Shown here: piece by piece, positions 6,924 through 12,910 of the stretch
Layout of the letters: every line of letters starts with the position of its first letter
Position numbering within the stretch: position 1 is the first letter of the stretch
IMG/VR virus record: IMGVR_UViG_3300047320_000054
Coordinates: 1 to 39,199 of that record
Direction: 5' to 3' (one strand)
Source of the DNA: a virus
Length of the DNA stretch: 39,199 nucleotides
The notes under the pieces: model-generated
What the model saw: only the letters and a program-made list of their open reading frames with translations
The model's database searches: none
Told to the model about the DNA's origin: nothing
Program-made: the position numbers and the translations under genes

Positions 6924-7722
6924 GGCGAAGCTCCTGAGCAAATTCCATCGCTATCTTTCGGTTTTGTCGTTCCAGTGCTTCCTGGCGATTCAGCGGAACG
7001 ACCCCTCCACCACCGCTACGAGCACCACCCTTGTCCAGCCATCCCGCATCGAATCCGCCCCACCCCCGCGTACAACATGTCCGCAGAGCCTGATCCATCG
7101 TCATCCCAGCCTTTCCTGCTTCCAGCAAGACGCCTTCAAAGGCAGTGGCTGTAGGCGCGAGGTTCTTTTTCTTTCTCAAGGCAAGCCAGTCTTCAGCAAC
7201 CTTGTCGTTGACACCCATTCCGACAAGATGCGCTTGCGCATCGAAGCGCGGTACGCGCGGTGTTTTATTCTTTGGTTCTTCTTTCTTCTCTTTCTCTTCT
7301 CTTCTCTTCTCTTCTCTAGCTAACGCAGGCGTAACGCTCTCGTGTTCATCCTGTAACGCTTCCTGCGTTACATCATCGTTACTGCGATGGTTAGCAACGC
7401 GTTTGGCCGTAACGCAACGCTTCTTAGCGGAGGTTCCGTTGTGTTCTTCGAAGCGGACAATACGCACGCCTTCCGGCTCATTGATAAGCCAGCCGATCGA
7501 TACGAGAGCGTCACCGAGGCCGGGAATACCGGTCTTGCGGTCGATAGAGCGCAGCGTCAAGCCAGGCATGACGCCATCAGAGGAATGCTGGTCTGCGGTA
7601 GCCCACAGCCAGTACAGACCGCCGATCACGGCTGCTTCGCCGCTATCGGTCAGGTCGCACAAGCGGGCAACTCTGGGGTCATCCCAGAGGTTGCCGCGCA
7701 TCTTGATCCAATCACCTGCCAT
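6910..7722 (-). CDS. O-like replication initiation protein
   Basis: A 270-residue protein. The N-terminal 95 residues (DWIKMRGNLWDDPRVARLCD, then GLYWLWATADQ and the GIPGLGDALVSIGWL region) are a winged-helix replication-protein opening common in phages. Residues 136-149 are a charged low-complexity linker coded by a purine-rich strand. The C-terminal part (VAEDWLALRKKKNLAPTATA) resembles primosome-type segments. It probably binds the iterons inside its own gene (7321-7421) and recruits the host helicase with the next gene. The start has AGGGG before ATG at 7722. Confidence 0.75.
   Translation of the reverse strand: MAGDWIKMRGNLWDDPRVARLCDLTDSGEAAVIGGLYWLWATADQHSSDGVMPGLTLRSIDRKTGIPGLGDALVSIGWLINEPEGVRIVRFEEHNGTSAKKRCVTAKRVANHRSNDDVTQEALQDEHESVTPALAREEKRREEKEKKEEPKNKTPRVPRFDAQAHLVGMGVNDKVAEDWLALRKKKNLAPTATAFEGVLLEAGKAGMTMDQALRTCCTRGWGGFDAGWLDKGGARSGGGGVVPLNRQEALERQNRKIAMEFAQELRHAIV
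7276..7421. other. candidate replication origin inside the O-like gene
   Basis: Copies of GTAACGC occur at 7331-7337, 7353-7359 and 7409-7415, an inverted copy GCGTTAC at 7365-7371, and TAACGC at 7321-7326. Partial copies AACGC lie at 7396-7400 and 7416-7420. Next to them is a 42-nt unbroken pyrimidine run (7276-7317). Lambda-type phages carry iterons inside the O gene in the same way. Confidence 0.65.
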
Positions 7723-7849
7723 GGGAACCCCTACCCGGCGTCTGCCGTCAGTAGAACGAAAAAGTGGAAACAGAAGGCGCCTGTAGAAAGCGGCTTGTGT
7801 TACGACTCAAATCCCCGTGTACTGCTTTCCGACCATACGGTCGTTCGTT
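7723..7849 (-). other. gap between small early genes and the O-like gene
   Basis: This 127-bp interval has no coding frame I can support, only frames of about 9 to 20 codons. No strong promoter or terminator was seen. It could hold a regulatory site between the immediate early genes and the replication genes. Confidence 0.4.
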
Positions 7850-8044
7850 TTAGGTCCTGCTTTTCCCAAACTGGGACGCTTCAAAAGCCACTACTACCGG
7901 GTGGTTCACCCCAAATGCTGAGCGCAGGACGTGATACCCGATGAACTGCTGCATCGAAACTCCCATCCGGACAGCATCGAGCACCAATTTTTCCGCTTCC
8001 GGAACTGGCAGTTCAGCTGCAAGGTGGGTATTGCCGATGGTCAT
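7850..8044 (-). CDS. small hypothetical early protein
   Basis: A 64-residue protein, MTIGNTHLAAELPVPEAEKL..., helical with a hydrophobic C-terminal half (YHVLRSAFGVNHPVVVAFEA). The start overlaps the stop of the upstream ribbon-helix-helix candidate as ATGA. It lies between Cro and the O-like gene, where lambda has cII, but I see no CII-like helix-turn-helix. Function is unknown. Confidence 0.6.
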   Translation of the reverse strand: MTIGNTHLAAELPVPEAEKLVLDAVRMGVSMQQFIGYHVLRSAFGVNHPVVVAFEASQFGKSRT

Positions 8045-8262
8045 ACGTGCTCCGACGCCCCTTGTTGGGACAGTGCGACACTGAGGCCGATAAGATTTGC
8101 AGGCAAAGTACCTACAGTGCCAAACAGAAAGAGCTTCAGGATTCGAGCAACAGCAGCAGAATCGCTGTCGATGCCATGCAAAGACTTGAACGCCTGAAGG
8201 CCGTCGTAGACCGGATCTTCAACTCGGGTTTTGACTTCGTTACGGAATGCAGCACGCGACAT
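8041..8262 (-). CDS. ribbon-helix-helix-like small DNA-binding protein
   Basis: A 73-residue protein. EVKTRVEDPVYDGLQAFKSL, then SDSAAVARILKLFL, has the strand-helix-helix pattern of CopG/Arc proteins. The ribosome site is near-perfect (AAAGGAGGT seven bases before ATG at 8262), so it should be made at high level right after Cro. It probably acts as an early regulator, perhaps in the lytic/lysogenic decision. The assignment rests on pattern only. Confidence 0.65.
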   Translation of the reverse strand: MSRAAFRNEVKTRVEDPVYDGLQAFKSLHGIDSDSAAVARILKLFLFGTVGTLPANLIGLSVALSQQGASEHV

Positions 8263-8304
8263 TGCTTTACCTCCTTTCGTTAAAAGAAAAACAACATGAA
8301 AAAA

Positions 8305-8538
8305 TCACGCTGGAACAGCGGATCGACGCAAGACAGGCCAATCCGCATCGGGGCGGACATCCTCGCATCGGATGATCCCAAGAGACTCGCGCTCGAACGC
8401 GATACACAGCTTCGCGTCGACTCGATGTTTCTTGCTGATCGCCTTGCGGAGATAGCCGATAGAGGTCCCGCAGCGAGCAGCAAAGGACTCTTGCTCCGTC
8501 GTCGGGAGGGAATTGAGGTATGTGCGGAGCTTTTCCAT
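8305..8538 (-). CDS. cro: Cro-like repressor (YdaS type)
   Basis: A 77-residue protein, MEKLRTYLNSLPTTEQESFA, with a helix-turn-helix (EQESFAARCGTSIGYLRKAI) and the EDVRPDADWPVLR ending known from YdaS-type Cro proteins. It is divergent from cI across the operator region, as Cro should be, and probably represses PRM and the early promoters. An in-frame ATG at 8556 lies inside the PR spacer and cannot be on the PR transcript, so the start is 8538. That places the ATG within about 2 nt of the predicted transcription start, implying a leaderless mRNA. Confidence 0.85.
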   Translation of the reverse strand: MEKLRTYLNSLPTTEQESFAARCGTSIGYLRKAISKKHRVDAKLCIAFERESLGIIRCEDVRPDADWPVLRRSAVPA

Positions 8539-8545
8539 GACCTCT

Positions 8546-8573
8546 ATTGTACCCATAGGTAAAACGATGTCAA
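8546..8573 (-). promoter_or_regulatory. PR-like early promoter
   Basis: On the minus strand, -35 TTGACA (8573-8568), a 16-nt spacer and -10 TACAAT (8551-8546). The spacer contains operator O1. The ATG of cro begins 8 nt after the last -10 base. It drives the replication and recombination operon. Confidence 0.85.
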
Positions 8574-8630
8574 TACCTACAGGGAATTTACCTGAAAGTA
8601 TTTTTCGGGTCGAATTGCTACCTATGGATA
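8550..8630. promoter_or_regulatory. right operator region, four operator-like sites
   Basis: Sites of the form TACCyA-----TA occur at 8550-8561 (TACCCATAGGTA), 8574-8585 (TACCTACAGGGA), 8589-8600 (TACCTGAAAGTA) and 8619-8630 (TACCTATGGATA). The first overlaps PR and the last covers the cI start codon. The first reads TACCTATGGGTA on the other strand, one base from the fourth. CI and Cro are the likely ligands. Confidence 0.75.
8587..8615 (+). promoter_or_regulatory. candidate PRM promoter for cI
   Basis: TTTACC, a 17-nt spacer and TCGAAT (four of six matches in each box). The predicted start is about 2 nt before the cI ATG and there is no ribosome site, as with lambda cI made from PRM. A weak promoter near operators fits repressor autoregulation. 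Confidence 0.45.
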
Positions 8631-9418
8631 AATACGAGAAACGAAGGGTTAGGCTGGCGGAACTACGCGACCAGAGATACCACGGGTCGGCGTCTGATCT
8701 CGCCCGCGCAATTGGAAAGGAGCCGTCTTATGTGTCCCGGATGCTCTATCCCGCAGGTAAGGCCGGGAAGAAGAGAATTGGCGAGGACATGGTTGAAGTG
8801 ATCGAAACGGCGCTGGGCTGGCCGAAAGGATCGTTAGATTCAGACACACCTGTAGACCGTTTGTCCAGTGGCAAAAGCGCAAATAGCGTAGATAAATTAC
8901 CGCTATTCGGTGGATCGGTAAGTAAGATGTCATCCGATGATAATACGCAAACGTTATCAGACGAGACGACGCCGGCCACCCCGATCCAACACGACGTAGA
9001 CGCGAGCAAGTATCGGCGCATTTACGTGATAGGAAAAACCCAGGGGGGACTGCCCGCAATACTTTGGAAGGATGGTGATACGCCCGTGGGCGCTACAGAC
9101 GAATACGCAGAGCTGGCAAGCTCTGATCCGCGCGCTTTCATTTGCCCTGTCGTTGGCGATTCGATGTTCCCGCGCTTCATGCCGGGAGAATACGTGCTTG
9201 TCCAACCGGGCCGGCCGCCAGAGATAGAAGATACCGTTCTGGTTCGCCTCGAAAGCGGCGAAACGATGTTGAAGCGCCTCCTCTCGCGGCGCGACCATCA
9301 TGTCCGCCTCGGCGCCTGGAACGATCCGACCATCGTCACCCACCGGGAGGACGAGATCACCTGGATATACAGCGTCGCTCACGCCGTCCCCGCCTGGATG
9401 ATCAAGCAAATCATGTAA
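8624..9418 (+). CDS. cI: CI-type phage repressor with S24 peptidase domain
   Basis: A 264-residue protein. Residues 23-41 form the helix-turn-helix (ASDLARAIGKEPSYVSRML). A linker of about 80 residues follows, then the LexA-like domain with the catalytic pair Ser180 (VVGDSMFP) and Lys217 (ETMLKRLL). The self-cleavage position appears to be Gly141-Gly142 in GKTQGGLP rather than the usual Ala-Gly. It keeps the prophage silent and should be cleaved when RecA is activated. ATG 8624 is preferred, because upstream starts would place operators inside the gene. There is no ribosome site. Confidence 0.9.
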   Translation: MDKYEKRRVRLAELRDQRYHGSASDLARAIGKEPSYVSRMLYPAGKAGKKRIGEDMVEVIETALGWPKGSLDSDTPVDRLSSGKSANSVDKLPLFGGSVSKMSSDDNTQTLSDETTPATPIQHDVDASKYRRIYVIGKTQGGLPAILWKDGDTPVGATDEYAELASSDPRAFICPVVGDSMFPRFMPGEYVLVQPGRPPEIEDTVLVRLESGETMLKRLLSRRDHHVRLGAWNDPTIVTHREDEITWIYSVAHAVPAWMIKQIM

Positions 9419-9443
9419 CAGTCTGTTTCTTCCGCGCCACATA

Positions 9444-9467
9444 GGCCCCGCTTAGTCGGGGCCTTTT
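9444..9467 (+). terminator. terminator of cI
   Basis: Perfect stem GGCCCCG/CGGGGCC with a 6-nt loop followed by TTTT, 25 nt after the cI stop. It separates cI transcription from the PL region. Confidence 0.85.
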
Positions 9468-9498
9468 GCATTTCTAGAGTTCCGCTCGCAAATTATTT

Positions 9499-9535
9499 TA
9501 CCCACGGGTATTGCATTCTGTTTTACCCACGGGTA
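9499..9535. promoter_or_regulatory. left operators, two identical sites
   Basis: TTTTACCCACGGGTA occurs twice. The 12-bp near-palindromic cores TACCCACGGGTA lie at 9499-9510 and 9524-9535, 25 bp apart. They match the OR sites, and the second overlaps the PL -10 box. Confidence 0.85.
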
Positions 9536-9539
9536 CAGT
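9511..9539 (+). promoter_or_regulatory. PL-like early promoter
   Basis: -35 TTGCAT, a 17-nt spacer, -10 TACAGT. The spacer and -10 read TTTTACCCACGGGTACAGT, almost the same as PR (TTTTACCTATGGGTACAAT). It drives the plus-strand operon through integrase. Confidence 0.85.
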
Positions 9540-9545
9540 ACACAC

Positions 9546-9632
9546 ATGGACGCAAACACAGCGCTCCATCGAGTAGCCCCCCAGCGTGAGGGGGGAATGC
9601 CTAGCCAGAGCTGCAATCTGGCCGACCGGTAG
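9546..9632 (+). CDS. possible leaderless 28-residue leader peptide of the PL transcript
   Basis: An ATG lies exactly at the predicted PL start point, 6 nt after the -10 box. The frame MDANTALHRVAPQREGGM... runs 28 codons and covers both leader hairpins. There is no ribosome site. Translation would disrupt the hairpins, so it could act as an attenuation switch. No family resemblance was seen. Confidence 0.35.
   Translation: MDANTALHRVAPQREGGMPSQSCNLADR
9577..9622 (+). promoter_or_regulatory. tandem hairpins in the PL leader RNA (possible antitermination element)
   Basis: Stem 1 is CCCCCC/GGGGGG with a 7-nt loop (9577-9595). Stem 2 is GCCAGA/TCTGGC with a 7-nt loop (9604-9622). Neither has a T-run, so they are not terminators. 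Two stable stems just after PL recall the HK022 put RNA, which makes RNA polymerase resist termination without an N protein. From 9633 to 9733 I see nothing further. Confidence 0.45.
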
Positions 9633-9733
9633 ACCTGGCGAAATCGGAGCCAGCGACGCGACAGAGCCGATGAGTTTTATTAGTGCTTTCTGCATAGCGA
9701 CAGAGAGCACCACTAAGACTGAGGAGACTGGAA

Positions 9734-9874
9734 ATGTCCGTACTTGCTGAAGATCTGCTTGAACTGAAGCGCCTTGCTCAAGGTGGCTGTGGCGCTCTCA
9801 CTGAAAAGCTTTTGCATGAGGTAGCAGCTCGGATCATCGCATCCGGCCTGCGTGACGAGAAAGGAGGTTTGTGA
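9734..9874 (+). CDS. small hypothetical protein, first well-supported gene after PL
   Basis: A 46-residue acidic helical peptide (MSVLAEDLLELKRLAQGGCG...), with GAGGAG eight bases before the ATG. Its 3' end contains the ribosome site GGAGGT of the next gene, and its stop overlaps the next start as TGATG. Function is unknown. Confidence 0.65.
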   Translation: MSVLAEDLLELKRLAQGGCGALTEKLLHEVAARIIASGLRDEKGGL

Positions 9875-9945
9875 TGGAACCGTTCATCGTATTCGCGGTT
9901 GTCGGCTTCGCTCTCGACTGCTTTCTTTTCGGGTGGAAAAAATGA
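9874..9945 (+). CDS. 23-residue membrane peptide
   Basis: MEPFIVFAVVGFALDCFLFG then WKK: one hydrophobic segment with a basic end. It has a strong ribosome site (GGAGGT, 6 nt spacing) and coupled overlaps on both sides. It is likely an inner-membrane micropeptide of the early PL operon with unknown role. Confidence 0.6.
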   Translation: MEPFIVFAVVGFALDCFLFGWKK

Positions 9946-10283
9946 GCACCGTAACCGCTATTGGCGTGACGCAGATGGGCGAATTCATCTACGACAAAGA
10001 GCTTGCCGCTCTGGATGCGCAGGACGAACGCGACGAGCTGATCGCGAAGATCAAGGATGAAATGATCGCGCGCCGTAAGGCCGAAATGAGCGACGACGAC
10101 ATTCAAGCGTCGCTCGAGCACTGCACGAAGAGCGCGGCCGGACTGATTCGAGCGGCGATGCAGAAGAAGAACCAGATTCTAGCGCTCGATTCTCTCGAGA
10201 TTCTGTTCGATGTTTGGCTCGCCTACGACTGCGAGCTCGAAGCAATTAAATCCGTGGAGCGTACCGAAAATGAGCGCGCTTAA
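9942..10283 (+). CDS. hypothetical early protein
   Basis: A 113-residue protein, MSTVTAIGVTQMGEFIYDKE..., highly charged and helical (DERDELIAKIKDEMIARRKA). The ATG at 9942 overlaps the previous stop. A GTG further upstream (9852) would overlap two other genes and was not used. The end overlaps the next membrane peptide by 14 nt. I recognise no family. The position after PL suggests a host-takeover or recombination-accessory role. Confidence 0.65.
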   Translation: MSTVTAIGVTQMGEFIYDKELAALDAQDERDELIAKIKDEMIARRKAEMSDDDIQASLEHCTKSAAGLIRAAMQKKNQILALDSLEILFDVWLAYDCELEAIKSVERTENERA

Positions 10284-10362
10284 CGTCACCTTGGTGTGGA
10301 TCGCAGTCTGCGCTGTCGTCTTGTCCTTTATCCGAGGAGCAAACAGTGAAGATCGTGAGTGA
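10270..10362 (+). CDS. 30-residue membrane peptide
   Basis: MSALNVTLVWIAVCAVVLSF then IRGANSEDRE: a single transmembrane helix with a short charged tail. It overlaps both neighbours. The ribosome site is weak (ACCGAAA). It is one of four small membrane proteins in this stretch. Function is unknown. Confidence 0.5.
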   Translation: MSALNVTLVWIAVCAVVLSFIRGANSEDRE

Positions 10363-10483
10363 GCAGGAAATCAACCGGGCCGTGGCCATGAGCGACTTAT
10401 TCGGCGGCATCCTGTGCGCCACGGCTGTAGGTGCTGCGCTGGGAGCGTGGTGGTATCTGTGCCTTGGGATCGGGGTGGGCTAA
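10346..10483 (+). CDS. 45-residue membrane protein
   Basis: GTG start with GAGGAGC six bases upstream, reading MKIVSEQEINRAVAMSDLFG and then a hydrophobic helix ILCATAVGAALGAWWYLCLG. It overlaps the previous gene by 17 nt and the next by 1 nt (TAATG). Function is unknown. Confidence 0.6.
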   Translation: MKIVSEQEINRAVAMSDLFGGILCATAVGAALGAWWYLCLGIGVG

Positions 10484-10608
10484 TGCGTGAACTCTTGAAA
10501 CTGTGGGCTGTAATCGCCGCTGTAGCACTCGGGTATCTGATGATGTGCGGGCTGATTGAAGCAAGGGCGGAGCGGATTCAAAGCTGTAGCGTGGTTCGCT
10601 GCGCATAA
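10483..10608 (+). CDS. 41-residue membrane protein
   Basis: MRELLKLWAVIAAVALGYLM followed by MCGLIEARAERIQSCSVVRCA. One membrane helix or an uncleaved signal is followed by a short tail with two Cys, possibly periplasmic. The start overlaps the previous stop as TAATG. Function is unknown. Confidence 0.6.
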   Translation: MRELLKLWAVIAAVALGYLMMCGLIEARAERIQSCSVVRCA

Positions 10609-10698
10609 AAGGGGGAAGCAGGACGTTTGCAGTTGCGAATTGGTCACCAGTTCATAGCGACAAGCGCCTTGCGAGCGTAGTAGTCCTTCGGAGGGGAT

Positions 10699-10866
10699 AT
10701 GGGCGAAGACGACGAAAGCGCCATGTGGAACGCATGGGAAGAGGAGCAAGCGGAAGACTGGCTTGCATGGTACGAACAGAACGGAGGGAGAAATGGAAAC
10801 GAAAAAGACGGGTCTGCAACTGCTGCGCGAGCCGTTCCCGGATCATCAGATCAGCCTTTTGCCTAA
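10699..10866 (+). CDS. hypothetical acidic, Trp-rich small protein
   Basis: A 55-residue frame starting MGEDDESAMWNAWEEEQAED, with GGAGGGGAT as ribosome site. It overlaps the next gene by 74 nt in another frame. The acidic, tryptophan-rich start looks natural. The second half, inside the annealing-protein gene, may just be overlap sequence. The 90 bp before it show no gene. Confidence 0.5.
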   Translation: MGEDDESAMWNAWEEEQAEDWLAWYEQNGGRNGNEKDGSATAARAVPGSSDQPFA

Positions 10867-11440
10867 GCCGTACAAGAAGGATTCGCCCAAGGGTAAATGC
10901 AACGAGTGCGGCGGTTACCACGGCTTACCGGCTGTTCACCTGTCCTACGTCGGGCATGCGGCTCTGACTGATCGGCTTCTGAACTGCGACGAGCAATGGA
11001 CGTGGGAGCCTGTCGCGTTCGGTCCTGATGGGTTGCCACTGCTTGACCAACAGGGCGGCATGTGGATTCGCCTGACGGTCTGCGGAGTGACGCGCCTTGG
11101 CTACGGTGACGCACAAGGCAAGACCGGGCCGGACGCCATGAAGGAGCGGATTGGCGACGCTCTGCGCAACGCTGCTATGCGGTTTGGAGCCGCTCTGGAC
11201 TTGTGGCACAAGGGCGATCTTCACAAAGATCAGAACGACAGCGACGAAGCCCCGGAAAGCCTTAGCGAAAGCGAAATGGCAGATTTCAAGATCGCCATTC
11301 GAGAAGCTGAAGATCTCGACGGGTTGACGCGGATTGGCGACGGTATCGGCAAAAGCAAAGTGACGGAGAAGCAACGCGCTGAATTGCTCGCTGATTACTC
11401 CAAGCGCAAGAAGGAACTCAAGCAAGCGGTGCCAGCATGA
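10793..11440 (+). CDS. Rad52/Sak-like single-strand annealing protein
   Basis: A 215-residue protein. The opening GLQLLREPFPDHQISLLPKP, a CxxC pair (Cys36, Cys39), the beta region WIRLTVCGVTRLGYGDAQGK and the helix ERIGDALRNAAMRFGAALDL are the signature of the phage Rad52-fold annealing proteins (Sak group). These coat resected single strands and anneal them to homologous DNA. The charged C-terminus could bind host SSB. The ATG at 10793 has GGAGGGAG just upstream; a start at 10763 does not. NinB on the other early operon may help load it. Confidence 0.78.
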   Translation: METKKTGLQLLREPFPDHQISLLPKPYKKDSPKGKCNECGGYHGLPAVHLSYVGHAALTDRLLNCDEQWTWEPVAFGPDGLPLLDQQGGMWIRLTVCGVTRLGYGDAQGKTGPDAMKERIGDALRNAAMRFGAALDLWHKGDLHKDQNDSDEAPESLSESEMADFKIAIREAEDLDGLTRIGDGIGKSKVTEKQRAELLADYSKRKKELKQAVPA

Positions 11441-11718
11441 TGGATCTTTCGAAGGTCGATGCCGAGAAGATTCAGGCACGCGGCGAGTATGCGACCGTCA
11501 ACGGCGAGTACAAAACGCTTATGTCGGCCATCCAATCGCGCACGCAGGAGGCTTGCGATTCCCTGCGTCACGGTCTCCAAGAGAGCGAACTGGATCGCGC
11601 AATAACCGCATTCGATTACGCAGAAACGATCGCTTCTAGTCTGAAGGTGGCGATCGTGGAAGCGGCCGAACTGAAGGCGCAAAAGGACGAGCTCTACAAA
11701 GCGGCTTGGGGCAAATAA
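11437..11718 (+). CDS. coiled-coil-like hypothetical protein
   Basis: A 93-residue helical protein (MMDLSKVDAEKIQARGEYAT...), overlapping the annealing-protein gene by 4 nt (ATGA), so the two are probably coupled in translation. The C-terminal half (SLKVAIVEAAELKAQKDELY) looks like a coiled coil. It could be an accessory to the annealing protein. No family is recognised. Confidence 0.7.
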   Translation: MMDLSKVDAEKIQARGEYATVNGEYKTLMSAIQSRTQEACDSLRHGLQESELDRAITAFDYAETIASSLKVAIVEAAELKAQKDELYKAAWGK

Positions 11719-11756
11719 CGCTGGCGCATCGCGCCTGACACGATAGAGAGAAGAAC

Positions 11757-12731
11757 ATGAACACCGAGCACAACGTCGTTTCAGTTTCTGGCGGCAAAGA
11801 TTCGACGGCCCTGCTGCTGCTCGCTCTCGAGCGCGGCACAGAGAACCTGCAAGCCGTATTCGCGGACACCGGCCACGAGCACCCGGAGACGATCGCGTAT
11901 GTTCAGTACCTGAACGACACGGTGTTCCCGATTCGGACTATTCGCGCGGACTTCACTAATCGGATCGCGGCGAAGGCCGTGTTCATTGCGGAGAAGTGGC
12001 GCGAGCAAGGCATCGCCGAGGAAAAGGTTCTGCGCGCGCTGGCGGTGATGAAGCCGACCGGAAACCCGTTTCTCGACCTGTGCATATGGAAAGGCCGCTT
12101 TCCGTCGACCAAAGCGCGGTTCTGCTCAGAAGAACTCAAGCGCAACCCCATCGTCGGCCAGGTGCAGCGGCCGCTGCTCGACGCTGGCGACGACGTGATT
12201 AGTTGGCAAGGCGTGCGGGCCGACGAAAGCGAGAACCGGCGCCATCTGCCTGAGAACGAATGCAAGGAGACGCTCACGAACGGCGCGGAGTTATGGAACT
12301 ATCGCCCGATTTTGCAGTGGACTGTCGACGACGTGTTCGCAATGCACCGCAAGCACGGCATCAAGCCGAACCCGCTGTATCAACAAGGCATGGGGCGCGT
12401 CGGGTGCATGCCGTGCATCCACGCGCGGAAGGACGAGTTGCTCGAGATCGGCTTGCGGTTCCCGGAGGAGATCGACCGCGTTTTTGAGTGGGAGCGAATT
12501 GTCGGCGAGGCAAGCAAGCGCGACATGGCGACCTTCTTTGCGACGGCGCAGTTGTCCGGCCCGCAGCAGACGTCAGATAGCTCGAAGATCTCGCTCGCGA
12601 CGCATGGCGTCTGGCAGGCGATCGAATGGTCAAAGACGAGTCGAGGCGGCCGCCAATACGACATCTTCAGGAAGGACGGCGAGCAGGAAGGCATCGCGCT
12701 CTGCACGTCAATCTACGGACTATGCGAATGA
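11757..12731 (+). CDS. PAPS-reductase-like PP-loop protein
   Basis: A 324-residue protein. The PP-loop SGGKDS (11-16) binds ATP or PAPS phosphates, followed by AVFADTGHEHPET, WKGRFPSTKARFCSEELK (Cys123), ISWQGVRADESENRR, and Cys217-x-x-Cys220 with His222. This is the CysH/DndC superfamily, of N-type ATP pyrophosphatases. The real substrate in phages is not known. Possible roles are sulfur transfer to DNA or tRNA, nucleotide modification, or sulfur metabolism in the host. No Dnd partner genes are present. The next gene overlaps as ATGA. Confidence 0.85.
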   Translation: MNTEHNVVSVSGGKDSTALLLLALERGTENLQAVFADTGHEHPETIAYVQYLNDTVFPIRTIRADFTNRIAAKAVFIAEKWREQGIAEEKVLRALAVMKPTGNPFLDLCIWKGRFPSTKARFCSEELKRNPIVGQVQRPLLDAGDDVISWQGVRADESENRRHLPENECKETLTNGAELWNYRPILQWTVDDVFAMHRKHGIKPNPLYQQGMGRVGCMPCIHARKDELLEIGLRFPEEIDRVFEWERIVGEASKRDMATFFATAQLSGPQQTSDSSKISLATHGVWQAIEWSKTSRGGRQYDIFRKDGEQEGIALCTSIYGLCE

Positions 12732-12910
12732 CCCACCCCACAAAGACAGCAGCTCTCACGCACCTAGGAGCGCTATGCAACGCCAATAAGCCGACTACGG
12801 TGTTGCTGCATCAAGCGGTGGCGTCTAGCGCGGCGCTGTTTTCCACACTAGCCGGCGAACCGGTAGAGATCAGGATCGGCTCTGTGCTGATCGCAAGGAG
12901 CGAGAAATGA
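12728..12910 (+). CDS. small hypothetical protein
   Basis: A 60-residue protein, MTHPTKTAALTHLGALCNAN..., with the start overlapping the PP-loop gene stop (ATGA) and the end overlapping the next start (ATGA). The hydrophobic middle (VASSAALFSTLAGEPVEIRI) is not a clear membrane helix. It may be an accessory to the PP-loop protein, from position only. Confidence 0.6.
   Translation: MTHPTKTAALTHLGALCNANKPTTVLLHQAVASSAALFSTLAGEPVEIRIGSVLIARSEK

Noticed and set aside
7276-7317. Pyrimidine run as a CRISPR or microsatellite
   Set aside because: There are no spaced repeats. It encodes the charged linker of the O-like protein and is better read as part of an origin.
8513-8623. Upstream starts for cI
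   Set aside because: They would put three operators and the candidate PRM inside the coding region. The resemblance to repressors begins only at 8624.
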